Part shown: positions 1 to 7,997 of the stretch, piece by piece | Layout of the letters: each line of letters starts with the position of its first letter | Position numbering within the stretch: position 1 is the stretch's first letter | Source of the DNA: JANELJ01 sp024511395 | Lineage (GTDB): Bacteria; Pseudomonadota; Gammaproteobacteria; GRL18 | NCBI GenBank assembly: GCA_963681975.1 | Contig: OY820613.1 | Location: 558,001-622,000, forward strand | Direction of reading: 5' to 3' | DNA: 64,000 bases | Translations under genes and position numbers: made by a program | The notes under the pieces: model-generated | The model's database searches: none | Told to the model about the DNA's origin: nothing | What the model saw: the letters and a program-made list of their open reading frames with translations, nothing else

Positions 1-2
1 AA

Positions 3-502
3 AAATTTTCTAAAGAAGCGGGTAAAGAGCAGTATCTGATCCCGTATTTTATTGCCGCACACCCCGGATCCACCATTGAGGATATGGTCAACTTGGCTCT
101 GTGGCTAAAAGCCAATAAGTTTCGTCTGGATCAGGTACAGAATTTCTATCCTTCACCCATGGCAACGGCAACGGCCATGTATCACAGTGAGCGTAATCCT
201 TTAAAAAGACTGAGCTATAAATCAGAAAAAGTACTGACAGCCAAAGGTGAGCGTAGCCGGCGTCGCATAAGGCATTGCTGCGTTATCATGATCCAAAAAA
301 CTGGCCATTGATCAGAGAAGCGCTCAGGGCCATGGGGCGACATAATTTAATCGGCAATGGTGAGCATCAGTTAGTACCCTCAGAAAAAAACAAAACACCT
401 GATTCAGTGAACTTTAAAAGCGGCGGCCGGTCTAGACATAAGGCTGGAAAAACCATACAGACAAAGGGTGGTAAAAGAACTGGAAAATCTGTTAGAAAAT
501 AA
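3..502 (+). pseudogene. ygiQ: YgiQ family radical SAM protein, C-terminal part, frameshifted
   Basis: The reading frame is open from the window edge and encodes the C-terminal third of a YgiQ (UPF0313) radical SAM protein; the catalytic CxxxCxxC part lies outside the window. Family-typical stretches are IPYFIAAHPG, YPSPMATATAMYHS and, in another frame, RYHDPKNWPLIREALRAMGR. The switch from frame 3 to frame 2 lies near 262-265, where one base seems lost in a Leu codon between RR and HKALLRYHDP. This is either a true frameshift or a sequencing error. The protein would end at 502 with a basic, Lys/Arg/Gly-rich tail. Family assignment is confident; the biochemical role of YgiQ is poorly defined. 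Confidence 0.85.
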
Positions 503-613
503 CAGAACTTCTTAATTGACTAAAGTTTAGAGCGACAGCTCACCCTTGAGAGTCCTGTTTCGCTCATGCATTCTTTAACAATTTGTTTATAACCAGCTGT
601 TTTGAAATTGTTT

Positions 614-1116
614 TTATAACAAAGCTTCAAATCGCCTTAAAATATCCGTATCCGGCGGCTGGAATTTTTGGGACTTACTTTCCCACCAGTCCCTGACCCT
701 AACCTGCAAAAAATACCTTATCAATCCCATTCGTATTCTTCCGGCAGTAATGGGTGTATTCTTTCGCCAGGGCGTATTATCAATTAAGCGCAATACCGGG
801 TCCGGACATTTAATAGCCCGCAATTGAGGTATAATATACCCCAGAGCAATAATGTGTACCCATCGATGTAACACCTTCCGGGTTTTCTGCCAGGTCTGTT
901 TCATGCCCCGGGCATTTTTTAACTGATTGAACAAGGGCTCAATCGACCAGCGCTTTTCATAAGCGACAATAATATCCAGACCACTTAACTGCATATCTGT
1001 TGACAGTAATAGACGTGGTCTTTTTTTCCCTTTAGAGTCCTCAAACTCACACCAGACAAAGCATACCGACTGGCCATTCAGAAAGCGGGCTTTAGCCACC
1101 GCTGTTCGGTAATTAA
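614..1116 (-). pseudogene. DDE-type transposase, 3' fragment
   Basis: The minus-strand frame encodes about 165 residues resembling the C-terminal half of a DDE transposase: a YEKRWSIEPLFNQLKN segment with the catalytic-Glu style E-P-x-F-x-x-x-K, then a basic tail. The apparent start codon lies in the adjoining IS982 end, so the first ~11 residues of the open frame are not native. The 5' part is gone, cut by the IS982 insertion at 1116. The IS family (IS4/IS701-like) cannot be decided from this piece. Confidence 0.6.
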
Positions 1117-1155
1117 CCTGAGATCTGGATAAGAACCCAGTCATTTACCTAAATA
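1116..1155. mobile_element. IS982 terminal remnant
   Basis: About 40 bp identical to the transposase-3' end of the IS982 copies at 6609-6648 and 38163-38202, starting with ACCTGAGATCTGG. The rest of the element is missing because ISa copy 1 sits directly against it. It separates the transposase fragment at 614 from ISa. Confidence 0.75.
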
Positions 1156-2653
1156 GTCTGCCCTGAATAAAACATAGTGCATTGATTTATAAAGAAATAT
1201 TTCTTGATTATGGGTGTTAAATTTGCAGGTTTTTGGTAAAATAAGCCTTATTACCTTGCAAATTTCCAGACCAGAATGAAGCCAGAGAAACAGCCAAAAA
1301 TACCTCAGGAAGACCTGTTCAGGATGCGCCTTGAAAACATGCTGGACATAAACCATGAGTTGATTAAGTTATCAAAACACATAGATTGGGAAAGTCCTGA
1401 TAAAGAATGGGGCGCTCTGTTTGTATCCACTAAAGGTGCTCCTGCCATACGCACTCGATTGATTGCAGGATTGCATTACCTGAAACACCTGCATGATTTA
1501 TCGGATGAACAGGTAGTAAAAGGCTGGACAGAAAATCCGTACTGGCAGTATTTCTGTGGTGAAGAATACTTTCAGCATAAAATGCCTATACACCCTGTGA
1601 CCATGACCAAATGGCGTAACCGGCCGGGTAAATCAGGCAGTGAAAAATTACTGATTGAAACCATTAAAGCCGGACTAAAGAGTAAAACCATAAAGCCCGG
1701 CAGTTTAAAGAAAGTCACGGTAGATACTACCGTACAGGAAAAGAACATCGCTTTTCCAACCGATTCAAAGCTCCTGAACAAAGCCAGAGAAAACCTGGTT
1801 AAACTGTCCAAAGAGCACGGTATTAAACTGCGTCAGAACTATAATCGGGTTGGGCCGCAATATGTACTAATGGCCAGTCGTTATGCTCATGCAAAACAGT
1901 TTAAACGCATGAAGAAAATGAACAATAAACTGAAATCCCGTTTAGGTCGTGTTAAACGGGATATTGAACGACAACTGCCCAACTATTCTGTTGATATTCA
2001 GTCTCTGTTTGAAGTAGCTCTAAAACAGGCTCAGAAACTGATTGAGCAGGAGCAGCACAGTAAAAACAAGCTTTACAGTTTACATGCACCGGAAGTCGAG
2101 TGTATCAGTAAAGGCAAAGCTCATAAGCCTTATGAATTTGGAGTTAAAACCAGTATCGCGGTAACTAACAAGGAAGGCTTTGTTATTGGTGCTCAAAGTT
2201 GTCCGGGCAATCCTTATGATGGACATACCTTGCTGCCACAACTGGAACAGATAAAACAGTTTACAGCCGTACAACCGGAACACTGCTTTGTTGACCGGGG
2301 TTATCGTGGACATGAAGTAAAAGACACTAAAGTTTTTATCTCAGGTCAGAAGCGAGGCGTTACCCGAAGTATTAAAAAGGCATTAAAACGGCGCAGTGCG
2401 ATTGAGCCTGAAATTGGTCATATGAAAAACGATGGCCGTTTAGACCGCTGCTACCTCAAAGGTGCAGTCGGTGATGCCATTAATGTGGTTATGGTAGCCG
2501 CTGGACATAACTTAAGAAAGATCCTCAATAAGCTCCGGCTTTTGTGGCTCAAAATTATTTCCGGTTTGATGGGGTCTTTTATCAAACCGGGGCAATCAGC
2601 TGCTTTAAACCTGGCTTGATGTCAGGCTTAAAACGGTATTATTCAGGTTGAAC
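1156..2653 (+). mobile_element. ISa copy 1 (IS5-like element, 1498 bp)
   Basis: Ends read GTCTGCCCTGAATAA on the left and, inverted, GTTCAACCTGAATAA on the right, an imperfect terminal inverted repeat of about 15 bp. The left flank is TAAATA and the right flank TAATTA, so no matching 6-bp duplication remains. The left flank lies in an IS982 end and the right flank in a chemotaxis receptor gene truncated at its 5' side, which suggests a rearrangement through this copy. Confidence 0.9.
1276..2619 (+). CDS. IS5-like transposase (ISa copy 1)
   Basis: 447-aa transposase, intact. An N-terminal InsH-like (DUF772) region with SPDKEWGALF and an IAGLHYLKHLHDLSDEQVV segment is followed by an RNase-H-like DDE core: VDTTVQEKNIAFPTDSKLL carries the first Asp, FVDRGYRGHE the second, and RRSAIEPEIGHMKNDGR the Glu region. 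A Lys/Arg-rich helical insert lies at roughly residues 200-260. It is translated from an ATG just after a leader hairpin (1219-1265). Family could be IS5 or the related IS1182 group. Confidence 0.9.
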   Translation: MKPEKQPKIPQEDLFRMRLENMLDINHELIKLSKHIDWESPDKEWGALFVSTKGAPAIRTRLIAGLHYLKHLHDLSDEQVVKGWTENPYWQYFCGEEYFQHKMPIHPVTMTKWRNRPGKSGSEKLLIETIKAGLKSKTIKPGSLKKVTVDTTVQEKNIAFPTDSKLLNKARENLVKLSKEHGIKLRQNYNRVGPQYVLMASRYAHAKQFKRMKKMNNKLKSRLGRVKRDIERQLPNYSVDIQSLFEVALKQAQKLIEQEQHSKNKLYSLHAPEVECISKGKAHKPYEFGVKTSIAVTNKEGFVIGAQSCPGNPYDGHTLLPQLEQIKQFTAVQPEHCFVDRGYRGHEVKDTKVFISGQKRGVTRSIKKALKRRSAIEPEIGHMKNDGRLDRCYLKGAVGDAINVVMVAAGHNLRKILNKLRLLWLKIISGLMGSFIKPGQSAALNLA

Positions 2654-2655
2654 TA

Positions 2656-3461
2656 ATTACTCCCGGCAAATGAAGCATAGCTCGAATGAAGTATCGCAGA
2701 GCATGGAAAAGCAGTCTCATAAAACCAATGAAACATTACAGGTTGCCCAAGGGGGTGTCAGTGATGCTGAACGGGTTGCCGATATGAGTACTGAAGCAGC
2801 ACAAAGTGATGCTCAGGCCGGACAAACGGCCTCTGAAGGTGGTGAAGTGGTTAACAAAGCCATTACCAGTATCCGTGAAATTGCTGATATTGTTAATCAC
2901 TCGGCAGACTCAGTAGCCGAATTAAATACCCTGGGTGAAAATATCGGCGGTATTATCAGTGTCATTGAAGGTATTGCCGAGCAGACCAACCTACTGGCTC
3001 TTAATGCAGCTATTGAAGCAGCACGGGCCGGAGAGCAGGGACGAGGCTTTGCTGTGGTTGCGGATGAAGTCCGACAACTGGCACAGCGTACTGCCGAAGC
3101 GACTCATGAGGTAGCAGAATCCATTAAATCCATACAGGAAAATACTCAGCAGGTATCCCAGCAGATGCAGACTGGGACGGAACGTGCCGCCCATAGTGTG
3201 GAGATGGCCGGATAGGCCAGTAATGCCCTGAATGATATCGTCAACCAGTCTAAAAGCGTAGCAGAGAGGATTGATTCCATTGCTCAGGCTTCAAGCGGTC
3301 AGGTGTCTGAGATTGGTAAAATCAGTGACAATATCCAGGTTATTGATGAACTGGCCTCCCAGTCTATGAAAGCTATAGAACAGGCAGCTAAAGTAGCTGA
3401 TGAACTGGAGGGCAGTACGCAATCACTGGATGAACAGATATCTTTATTTAAACTGGCCTGA
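2656..3461 (+). pseudogene. Methyl-accepting chemotaxis protein, cytoplasmic part, broken
   Basis: The sequence encodes the signalling domain of a chemoreceptor: heptad coiled-coil repeats and the nearly invariant hairpin tip EQTNLLALNAAIEAARAGEQGRGFAVVADEVR (2980-3074 region). The ligand-binding and membrane segments are missing because ISa copy 1 abuts the 5' side. An in-frame TAG at 3213-3215 interrupts the frame, which otherwise continues to TGA at 3459-3461. The domain call is very secure; with no N-terminus and a nonsense codon the gene is almost certainly dead. Confidence 0.9.
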
Positions 3462-3543
3462 TATTGGCTTGAATCAGGATGTTTGTTTTAGGATAATCTT
3501 TGTTTTAACTGTATTTATTGTGTCCGTGCTGCAGGAGAATATT

Positions 3544-4020
3544 ATGCGCAGAATGCTGATCAGGCTGTTATTCGTTACTATATTGTGTTATTCCGCACTT
3601 ACCGGTGCAGGTGATAAGGTCACTACAGGGCCGTTAAGTACTTATACACCGGAATTAATACCTGAATTCAAGCAGCTGCTTAAATCTGCGGATCTGGAGA
3701 CGGGTAAGGAATACTTTATGCGCAAGTGTTCTTCATGCCATGATGAATACTATAGTGATACCCATGGCAAAGGGCCGAATTTATGGAATGTTTTCGGCCG
3801 TAAAGCCGGTACCGCTAAAGATTTTGATTACTCTGATGCCATGCGCAATTCCGGCCACACCTGGACCTGGGAAACACTGAACTATTATCTCACCAATACC
3901 AAACGCGCCGTTCCCGGCCGTCGTATGAACTTCCGCGGCATTAAAAAAGACAAAGACCGCGCCAAACTCCTTATCTTCCTGCGCAGCATGAACGATAACC
4001 CACCGTCTTTACCGAAATAA
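3544..4020 (+). CDS. Class I c-type cytochrome, exported
   Basis: 158-aa protein starting at ATG 3544 behind an AGGAG site; a longer open frame upstream overlaps the receptor remnant and is not used. An N-terminal signal peptide (RRMLIRLLFVTILCYSALTGAG) is followed by one heme motif CSSCH at residues 62-66 and a likely distal Met ligand in the RRMNF segment. This is the layout of small monoheme cytochrome c of the c2/c-550 type working in the periplasm. It would carry electrons toward a terminal oxidase, but the specific partner cannot be read from the context, since its neighbours are pseudogenes. Confidence 0.85.
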   Translation: MRRMLIRLLFVTILCYSALTGAGDKVTTGPLSTYTPELIPEFKQLLKSADLETGKEYFMRKCSSCHDEYYSDTHGKGPNLWNVFGRKAGTAKDFDYSDAMRNSGHTWTWETLNYYLTNTKRAVPGRRMNFRGIKKDKDRAKLLIFLRSMNDNPPSLPK

Positions 4021-4037
4021 AATTTATAATGTCGCTG

Positions 4038-4099
4038 AACACTTAACACTTAACACTTAACACTTAACACTTAACACTTAACACTTAACACTTAACACT
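4038..4099. repeat. Heptanucleotide tandem repeat (TAACACT)n
   Basis: About 8.9 head-to-tail copies of TAACACT without a mismatch. The right-most units include the stop codon (4092-4094) of the umuC remnant on the minus strand. Perfect short tandem arrays like this arise by replication slippage and often vary in copy number. Confidence 0.95.
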
Positions 4100-4468
4100 G
4101 GATCTCCGGAATCTCCCCCCAGCAACTGGTATAAGCCGGAGAACGATAAGCCTGACGCATGGCCCATTTTTTATGCACACCCTCTGCAGCCAGATAGATA
4201 GAATTCTTACCGTAATAATGATTAATTTTATCCATAACCGCCATTAACTGATCGGTTTTATGCGACTGCTGAGGATGAAACAGGTCTAACTACTGGTGTT
4301 GTTTGGGGCTGAGTTCCAGCAGGCCGATACCGGCTTTCATATAAAACACATTGGGGCGGATCATTTTCTGTATGGTCTGACAGGCTATTTGGGAGATCAG
4401 CCGGGTATCATCGCTGGGCCAGGGTAACTGTACGACTTTACTGCTGTTATAGTAATTACTCTGATAAG
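4092..4468 (-). pseudogene. umuC: DNA polymerase V subunit UmuC, C-terminal remnant
   Basis: The minus strand encodes the last ~125 residues of UmuC: a little-finger region ending in LMAVMDKINHYYGKNSIYLAAEG and WAMRQAYRSPAYT, followed by WGEIPEIQC-stop. An in-frame TAG at 4290-4292 precedes LDLF, most simply CAG to TAG. The 5' two thirds were lost at the IS21 end at 4469. The umuD fragment at 6628-6996 on the same strand is the upstream partner, so a umuDC operon was split and partly deleted by IS21 and IS982. Confidence 0.85.
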
Positions 4469-5942
4469 TGCATATTCTGGCCGATCATGAACACTGATTC
4501 TGATTTATCGTGAACACTTTTACTGTTTTTCCAGAATCAGTGTTCATGATGGTTCAGAATCCTTTCCCACACATTGATATTCAATAATTGCTAACCTTCC
4601 TGATTTTTTATTAGGGAATGGTTATGCCAACAAAGAGACTATCAATGCAACAATTACGAACAATATTAAGGCTCAGACTGCAAGCCAAACTCAACCTGAG
4701 ACAGATCAAAACCAGCCTGAGATTAAGCCTGGGTGCAGTACAAAAAATCTGCAGTAAAGCAGAAACTCTTGATCTGGACTAGCCTGCCATTGAAGAACTG
4801 GAACTGCATGCCAAAGCATTCTTAATAGAGATGTACTTCCATAACCGGTGCATCTGTCAGCATGTCAGGCAATACCATTCTGGTACAACCACCGTACCGG
4901 CTCATATGCCAGAGCGCCATAAGAAACATCATCATGGACACCAGGGCGATTAATGAACTGGGCCAGGGATATTGGAGATGAAGTGCTTATCCGGGTTAAA
5001 AGCCAGCTGAAACAAAAGCAGCATGAAGAGCAGGCTTATCGGGTTTGCCTGGGCTTACTCAATCTGTCCCGACAATATCCTAATGAGCGTTTAAATAAGG
5101 CTTATCAGATTGCCAATCATAAAAATCTCGACCGGCTGAAGCACATTAAGTCTATATTGCTCAGCAATCAGGATAAGTTACAGCCTGACTTGTTTGAACA
5201 GAAAGAACCTTCTTCATTACCACAGTCTCATGAGAACATTCGTGGCCCTAAAAGCTATCACTAACCAGGGAGTATCAGCATGTTAGAACAAACTATTACC
5301 CAACTTCGACAATTAAAACTTACCGGCATGGCCGATGCCCTGCCTGGCCAGATTGAGCAGCCGGGCACCTATGAAGGCCTATCCTTTGAGCAGCGAATAC
5401 AATTACTGGCCGACAGCGAAGCCCAGGAAAGGGAGCAGAGAAAGCAAAAGCGGCTGATTAAAGCCGCCCGCTTTAAACTGGCCGCACATGCCCAGGCTAT
5501 TGATTATCTGCATCCCAGAGGTTTACCACAATCTGTCATGGCTTCACTTCTGCAATGTGACTGGTTAAACAAAGCTCAGAACATTCTTATCACGGGCCCC
5601 TGTGGCAGTGGTAAAACCTTTATTGCCTGTGCACTGGGACATACGGTGTGTATGAAAGGCTATAGTGTTAAATATTATCGGTTATCCCGGTTGTTAATGA
5701 TGCTCACCCAGAGCAAAGCAGACGGCACTTACCTCAAAACACTTCAGTCTCTGGCCAAAACAGAGCTGCTGAACATTGATGACTGGGGGCTGGAACCGTT
5801 AAAAGCGGTGCAACGCAATGACTTAATGGAACTGATGGATGATCGCCATGGAAATGCATCAACCATTATGCTCAGTCAGTTACCCACTGAACAGTGGCAT
5901 CAGTCTATTGGAGACAATACGATTGCCGATGCTATTTTAACC
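4469..5942 (+). mobile_element. Degenerate IS21-family element
   Basis: Starts with TGCATATTCTGGCC, identical to the outer end of the intact IS21 copy at 59376, and has three repeats of the GTGAACAC/GTGTTCAT type at this end. istA has a large internal deletion and istB is cut by an IS982 copy at about 5940. The far IS21 end is missing. Confidence 0.9.
4618..5263 (+). pseudogene. istA: IstA transposase remnant (IS21), internally deleted
   Basis: Compared with the intact IstA at 57602-59158, about 900 bp is missing: the frame jumps from the N-terminal HTH region (LRQIKTSLRLSLGAVQKICSKAE) directly to the C-terminal HAKAFLIEMYFHNRCICQH segment, removing the DDE catalytic core. There is an in-frame TAG where the intact copy has TGG (Trp) in the LDLDWPAI stretch, and a one-base deletion near 4937 that shifts the frame before the final NWARDIGDEVLIRVKSQ segment. 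No functional product is possible. Confidence 0.9.
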
Positions 5943-5945
5943 TGA
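5280..5945 (+). pseudogene. istB: IstB helper ATPase, 3'-truncated (IS21)
   Basis: 221-residue frame matching the 251-aa intact IstB at 56831-57586 up to GDNTIADAIL, where the IS982 end begins and supplies a stop; the last ~30 residues are lost. The Walker A motif GPCGSGKTF and Walker B region LLNIDDWG are present (the intact copy has LLIIDDWG). IstB-type ATPases activate IS21 transposition. Without a working IstA here and with a cut C-terminus the gene is most likely inactive. Confidence 0.9.
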
Positions 5946-6648
5946 ATTCTGGATAAGAACTAAAAAATATTGAACTAAATGCCTGTTTCTCGATCAGATC
6001 ATTTAATGACCAAATCAAATGAATTTGAACAAGGAACAGGCAAGTGACTACTATAGATGAATTGTATTGTAATATCGATGATTTCAACCAGGTCTTTTAT
6101 CCTGAATGGGGAAAAATACTGCTTTGATGGTGTTGCTCAGCGAGACAAATCGACCATGGGGTGGTTCTATGGGTTTAAAGTTCACCTGATCATTAATCAT
6201 AAAGGTGAAATACTGGCCACTAAATTGACGGCCGGTAATATAGATGACAGAAAACCGGTTCCTGAAATGGCCAAAGACTTATATGGAAAGCTTTATGGTG
6301 ACAAAGGCTATGTCTCCAGTCTTTTAAGTGATGAACTGTTTGAACAGGATGTCGGGCTTATTACCAATGTCAGACGAAACATGAAACCACGAGCCATTGC
6401 ATTGTGGGATAAGATTATGCTGAAAAAACGTTTTATAATTGAAACGGTTAATGATCAGCTAAAAAATATTACACAGATTGAACATTCACGTCATAGAAGC
6501 GTAAGTGGTTTTATGTTGAACCTTATTGGTTCTCTGATTGCCTATTGTCATAAAAAAGACAAGCCAACAATCAGAATAGATGAGAGTGATATGAAAACTC
6601 TCTGTATTTAGGTAAATGACTGGGTTCTTATCCAGATCTCAGGTTAAT
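5940..6648 (+). mobile_element. IS982 copy with internal deletion (~709 bp)
   Basis: Both inverted ends are present (ACCTGAATTCTGGATAAGAAC left; GTTCTTATCCAGATCTCAGGT right), but compared with the 1019-bp copy at 38163 about 310 bp are missing near the 5' part of the transposase gene. Flanks (istB on the left, umuD on the right) show no target duplication, so a deletion or recombination followed insertion. Confidence 0.85.
6043..6611 (+). pseudogene. IS982 transposase, internally deleted
   Basis: The N-terminal codons (TTIDELYCNI type, ending near PEWGKIL) are joined out of frame to the catalytic half beginning FDGVAQRDKSTMGWFYGFK. The downstream part keeps the DDE-like segments LTAGNIDDRKP, YGDKGYVSS and KKRFIIETVNDQLKN. 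The open frame from 6057 begins out of frame in the N-terminal part, so its first ~20 residues are artefactual. Confidence 0.85.
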
Positions 6649-6996
6649 TAAATCAGAAAACTCACTAATGGCAATTGGCGGGTAGTTTTTATTGGCTGCA
6701 CGCAGGCATTGATGCTGTTTGTCCAGGATCTTGCAGGTCAGCTTCCCATCCAGTGCGGTGGCTATTACAATCTGGTTATGTCCGGCTTCCAGAGCACGAT
6801 CCACTATCAGCAGATCACCATCAAAAATACCCCGTCCGGTCATAGAATGGCCTTTGGCACAGGCTAGGTAAGTGGCGGCCGGGTGACGGATTAGATAATG
6901 GTTCAGATCCAGAGACTGTTCCAGATAATCATCTGCCGGAGAGGGAAAGCCGGCAGGAACAGAGTGTATAAATAAAGGTAAAGGCTGTATTTTCAT
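6628..6996 (-). pseudogene. umuD: UmuD, SOS mutagenesis protein, 3'-truncated by IS982
   Basis: 122-residue frame of the LexA/UmuD S24 peptidase family. The self-cleavage site is Ala15-Gly16 (PAGFPSPADDY), the nucleophile Ser51 (GHSM) and the general base Lys89 (KLTCKIL), with spacings close to E. coli UmuD (24-25, 60, 97). The last residues (LINLRSG) come from the IS982 end, so the native C-terminal strand is lost. UmuD normally self-cleaves on RecA filaments and joins UmuC as polymerase V. With umuC also destroyed the system cannot work here, though the protease core looks unmutated, suggesting recent loss. Confidence 0.85.
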
Positions 6997-7031
6997 AATT
7001 TTTGATAATTACTATACGATTATCAAAAATT
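6997..7031. promoter_or_regulatory. Perfect 13-bp inverted repeat upstream of umuD, putative operator
   Basis: Arms AATTTTTGATAAT (6997-7009) and ATTATCAAAAATT (7019-7031) flank a 9-bp spacer immediately upstream of the umuD start codon. It does not fit the gammaproteobacterial LexA box CTGT-N8-ACAG. Position suggests an operator of a different repressor; binding is inference. Confidence 0.6.
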
Positions 7032-7088
7032 ATATAGCATCCTGTTAAAATGTCTATAAGCTATCTTTTGATAGTGGTGTTTCGGCTG

Positions 7089-7721
7089 TTATTTTAAAAA
7101 AGGATTGTGCTGTTGTTGTTCTTCCAGAGTACCGCTGGGGCCATGGCCGGGTACAAAATGGTAATCGCCGGGCAGGGCAAAGAGTTTGGTTTTAATAGCC
7201 TGGATCAGGTCTTCATGATTGCCCCGGGGAAAATCCGTGCGGCCAATGGAGTTTTTAAACAGAACATCACCCACCCAGATGGTTTTACTCAGATGGTGAA
7301 TAATCACAATCTGTCCGGGAGTATGGCCGGGGGTGTGTAAAACTTCAAAGGATTCCCGGCCCAAGGTCAGGGAATCGCCTTCATTTAGCCATTGATCGGG
7401 CTTAAATGTATTGACTGCTGGAAAGTTAAACATTTCACATTGCTGCTGCAGCATATCAATCCAAAAAAAATCATCTTTATGAGGGCCGATTATTCTGGCG
7501 TCGGTGGTTCGGGCTAGTTCTTCGGTACCGCCAATATGATCCAGGTGCCCGTGAGTCAGCCAGAGCTGGGTTAGATTTAGATCTTTTTCCTTAATGGCCT
7601 GCATTAAAATTTCCGTGTCCCCTCCGGGATCAATCAGGGCTGCTTCATTAGTTTGGTCACACCAGAGCAGGCTGCAGTTTTGCTGATAGGCGGTTACAGG
7701 AATAATTTGAGTTTGCAGCAT
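7089..7721 (-). CDS. MBL-fold metallo-hydrolase (YcbL/glyoxalase II-like)
   Basis: 210-aa metallo-beta-lactamase-fold protein. The metal motif is THGHLDHIGG (His57, His59, Asp61, His62); later ligands are in LHTPGHTPGQI and VPGHGPSGT. The length and the GRTDFPRGNHEDLIQAI segment match the YcbL-type single-domain glyoxalase II-like hydrolases rather than GloB, which has an extra C-terminal domain. Likely substrate is S-lactoylglutathione or another thioester, but the family is diverse. It reads convergently toward nothing intact and lies between the umuD remnant and an orphan ISa end. Confidence 0.88.
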   Translation of the reverse strand: MLQTQIIPVTAYQQNCSLLWCDQTNEAALIDPGGDTEILMQAIKEKDLNLTQLWLTHGHLDHIGGTEELARTTDARIIGPHKDDFFWIDMLQQQCEMFNFPAVNTFKPDQWLNEGDSLTLGRESFEVLHTPGHTPGQIVIIHHLSKTIWVGDVLFKNSIGRTDFPRGNHEDLIQAIKTKLFALPGDYHFVPGHGPSGTLEEQQQHNPFLK

Positions 7722-7829
7722 TATAAGGATTCCGTTTTTTCAGGTTGGCAGTTGAGGGTGATACAGCATTATTTCATAGTACAAAATTATATCCAAATAC
7801 CCTGCCTGGTCCAGGAGTAGGGTTATATA

Positions 7830-7885
7830 GTCCGACCTGAATAAAACATAGTACATTGATTTATAAGGAATATAATTGGAATTAG
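7830..7885 (+). mobile_element. Orphan ISa left end
   Basis: GTCCGACCTGAATAAAACATAG and the following ~30 bp match the left end of ISa, preceded by TATATA as at other insertion sites. Similarity fades after about 7885 and no transposase follows; the next full copy (7998) is in opposite orientation. Confidence 0.75.
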
Positions 7886-7997
7886 ATGAAGTATAAATCT
7901 CGGATGTAGAACATTTACAGGGTGTCGGGTCGGAAGTTGCTTAAAAAAACAGCATAATAACCGCATAATATCAACAGAAATGACAATCTATTAAATA

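Noticed and set aside
1572..2313. Conserved antisense frames within every ISa copy (79, 77 and ~70 residues)
   Set aside because: Conserved only because the element is repeated; no initiation signals and opposite the transposase gene.
4038..4099. CRISPR-like array
   Set aside because: Unit is 7 bp with no spacers and no cas genes; simple tandem repeat.
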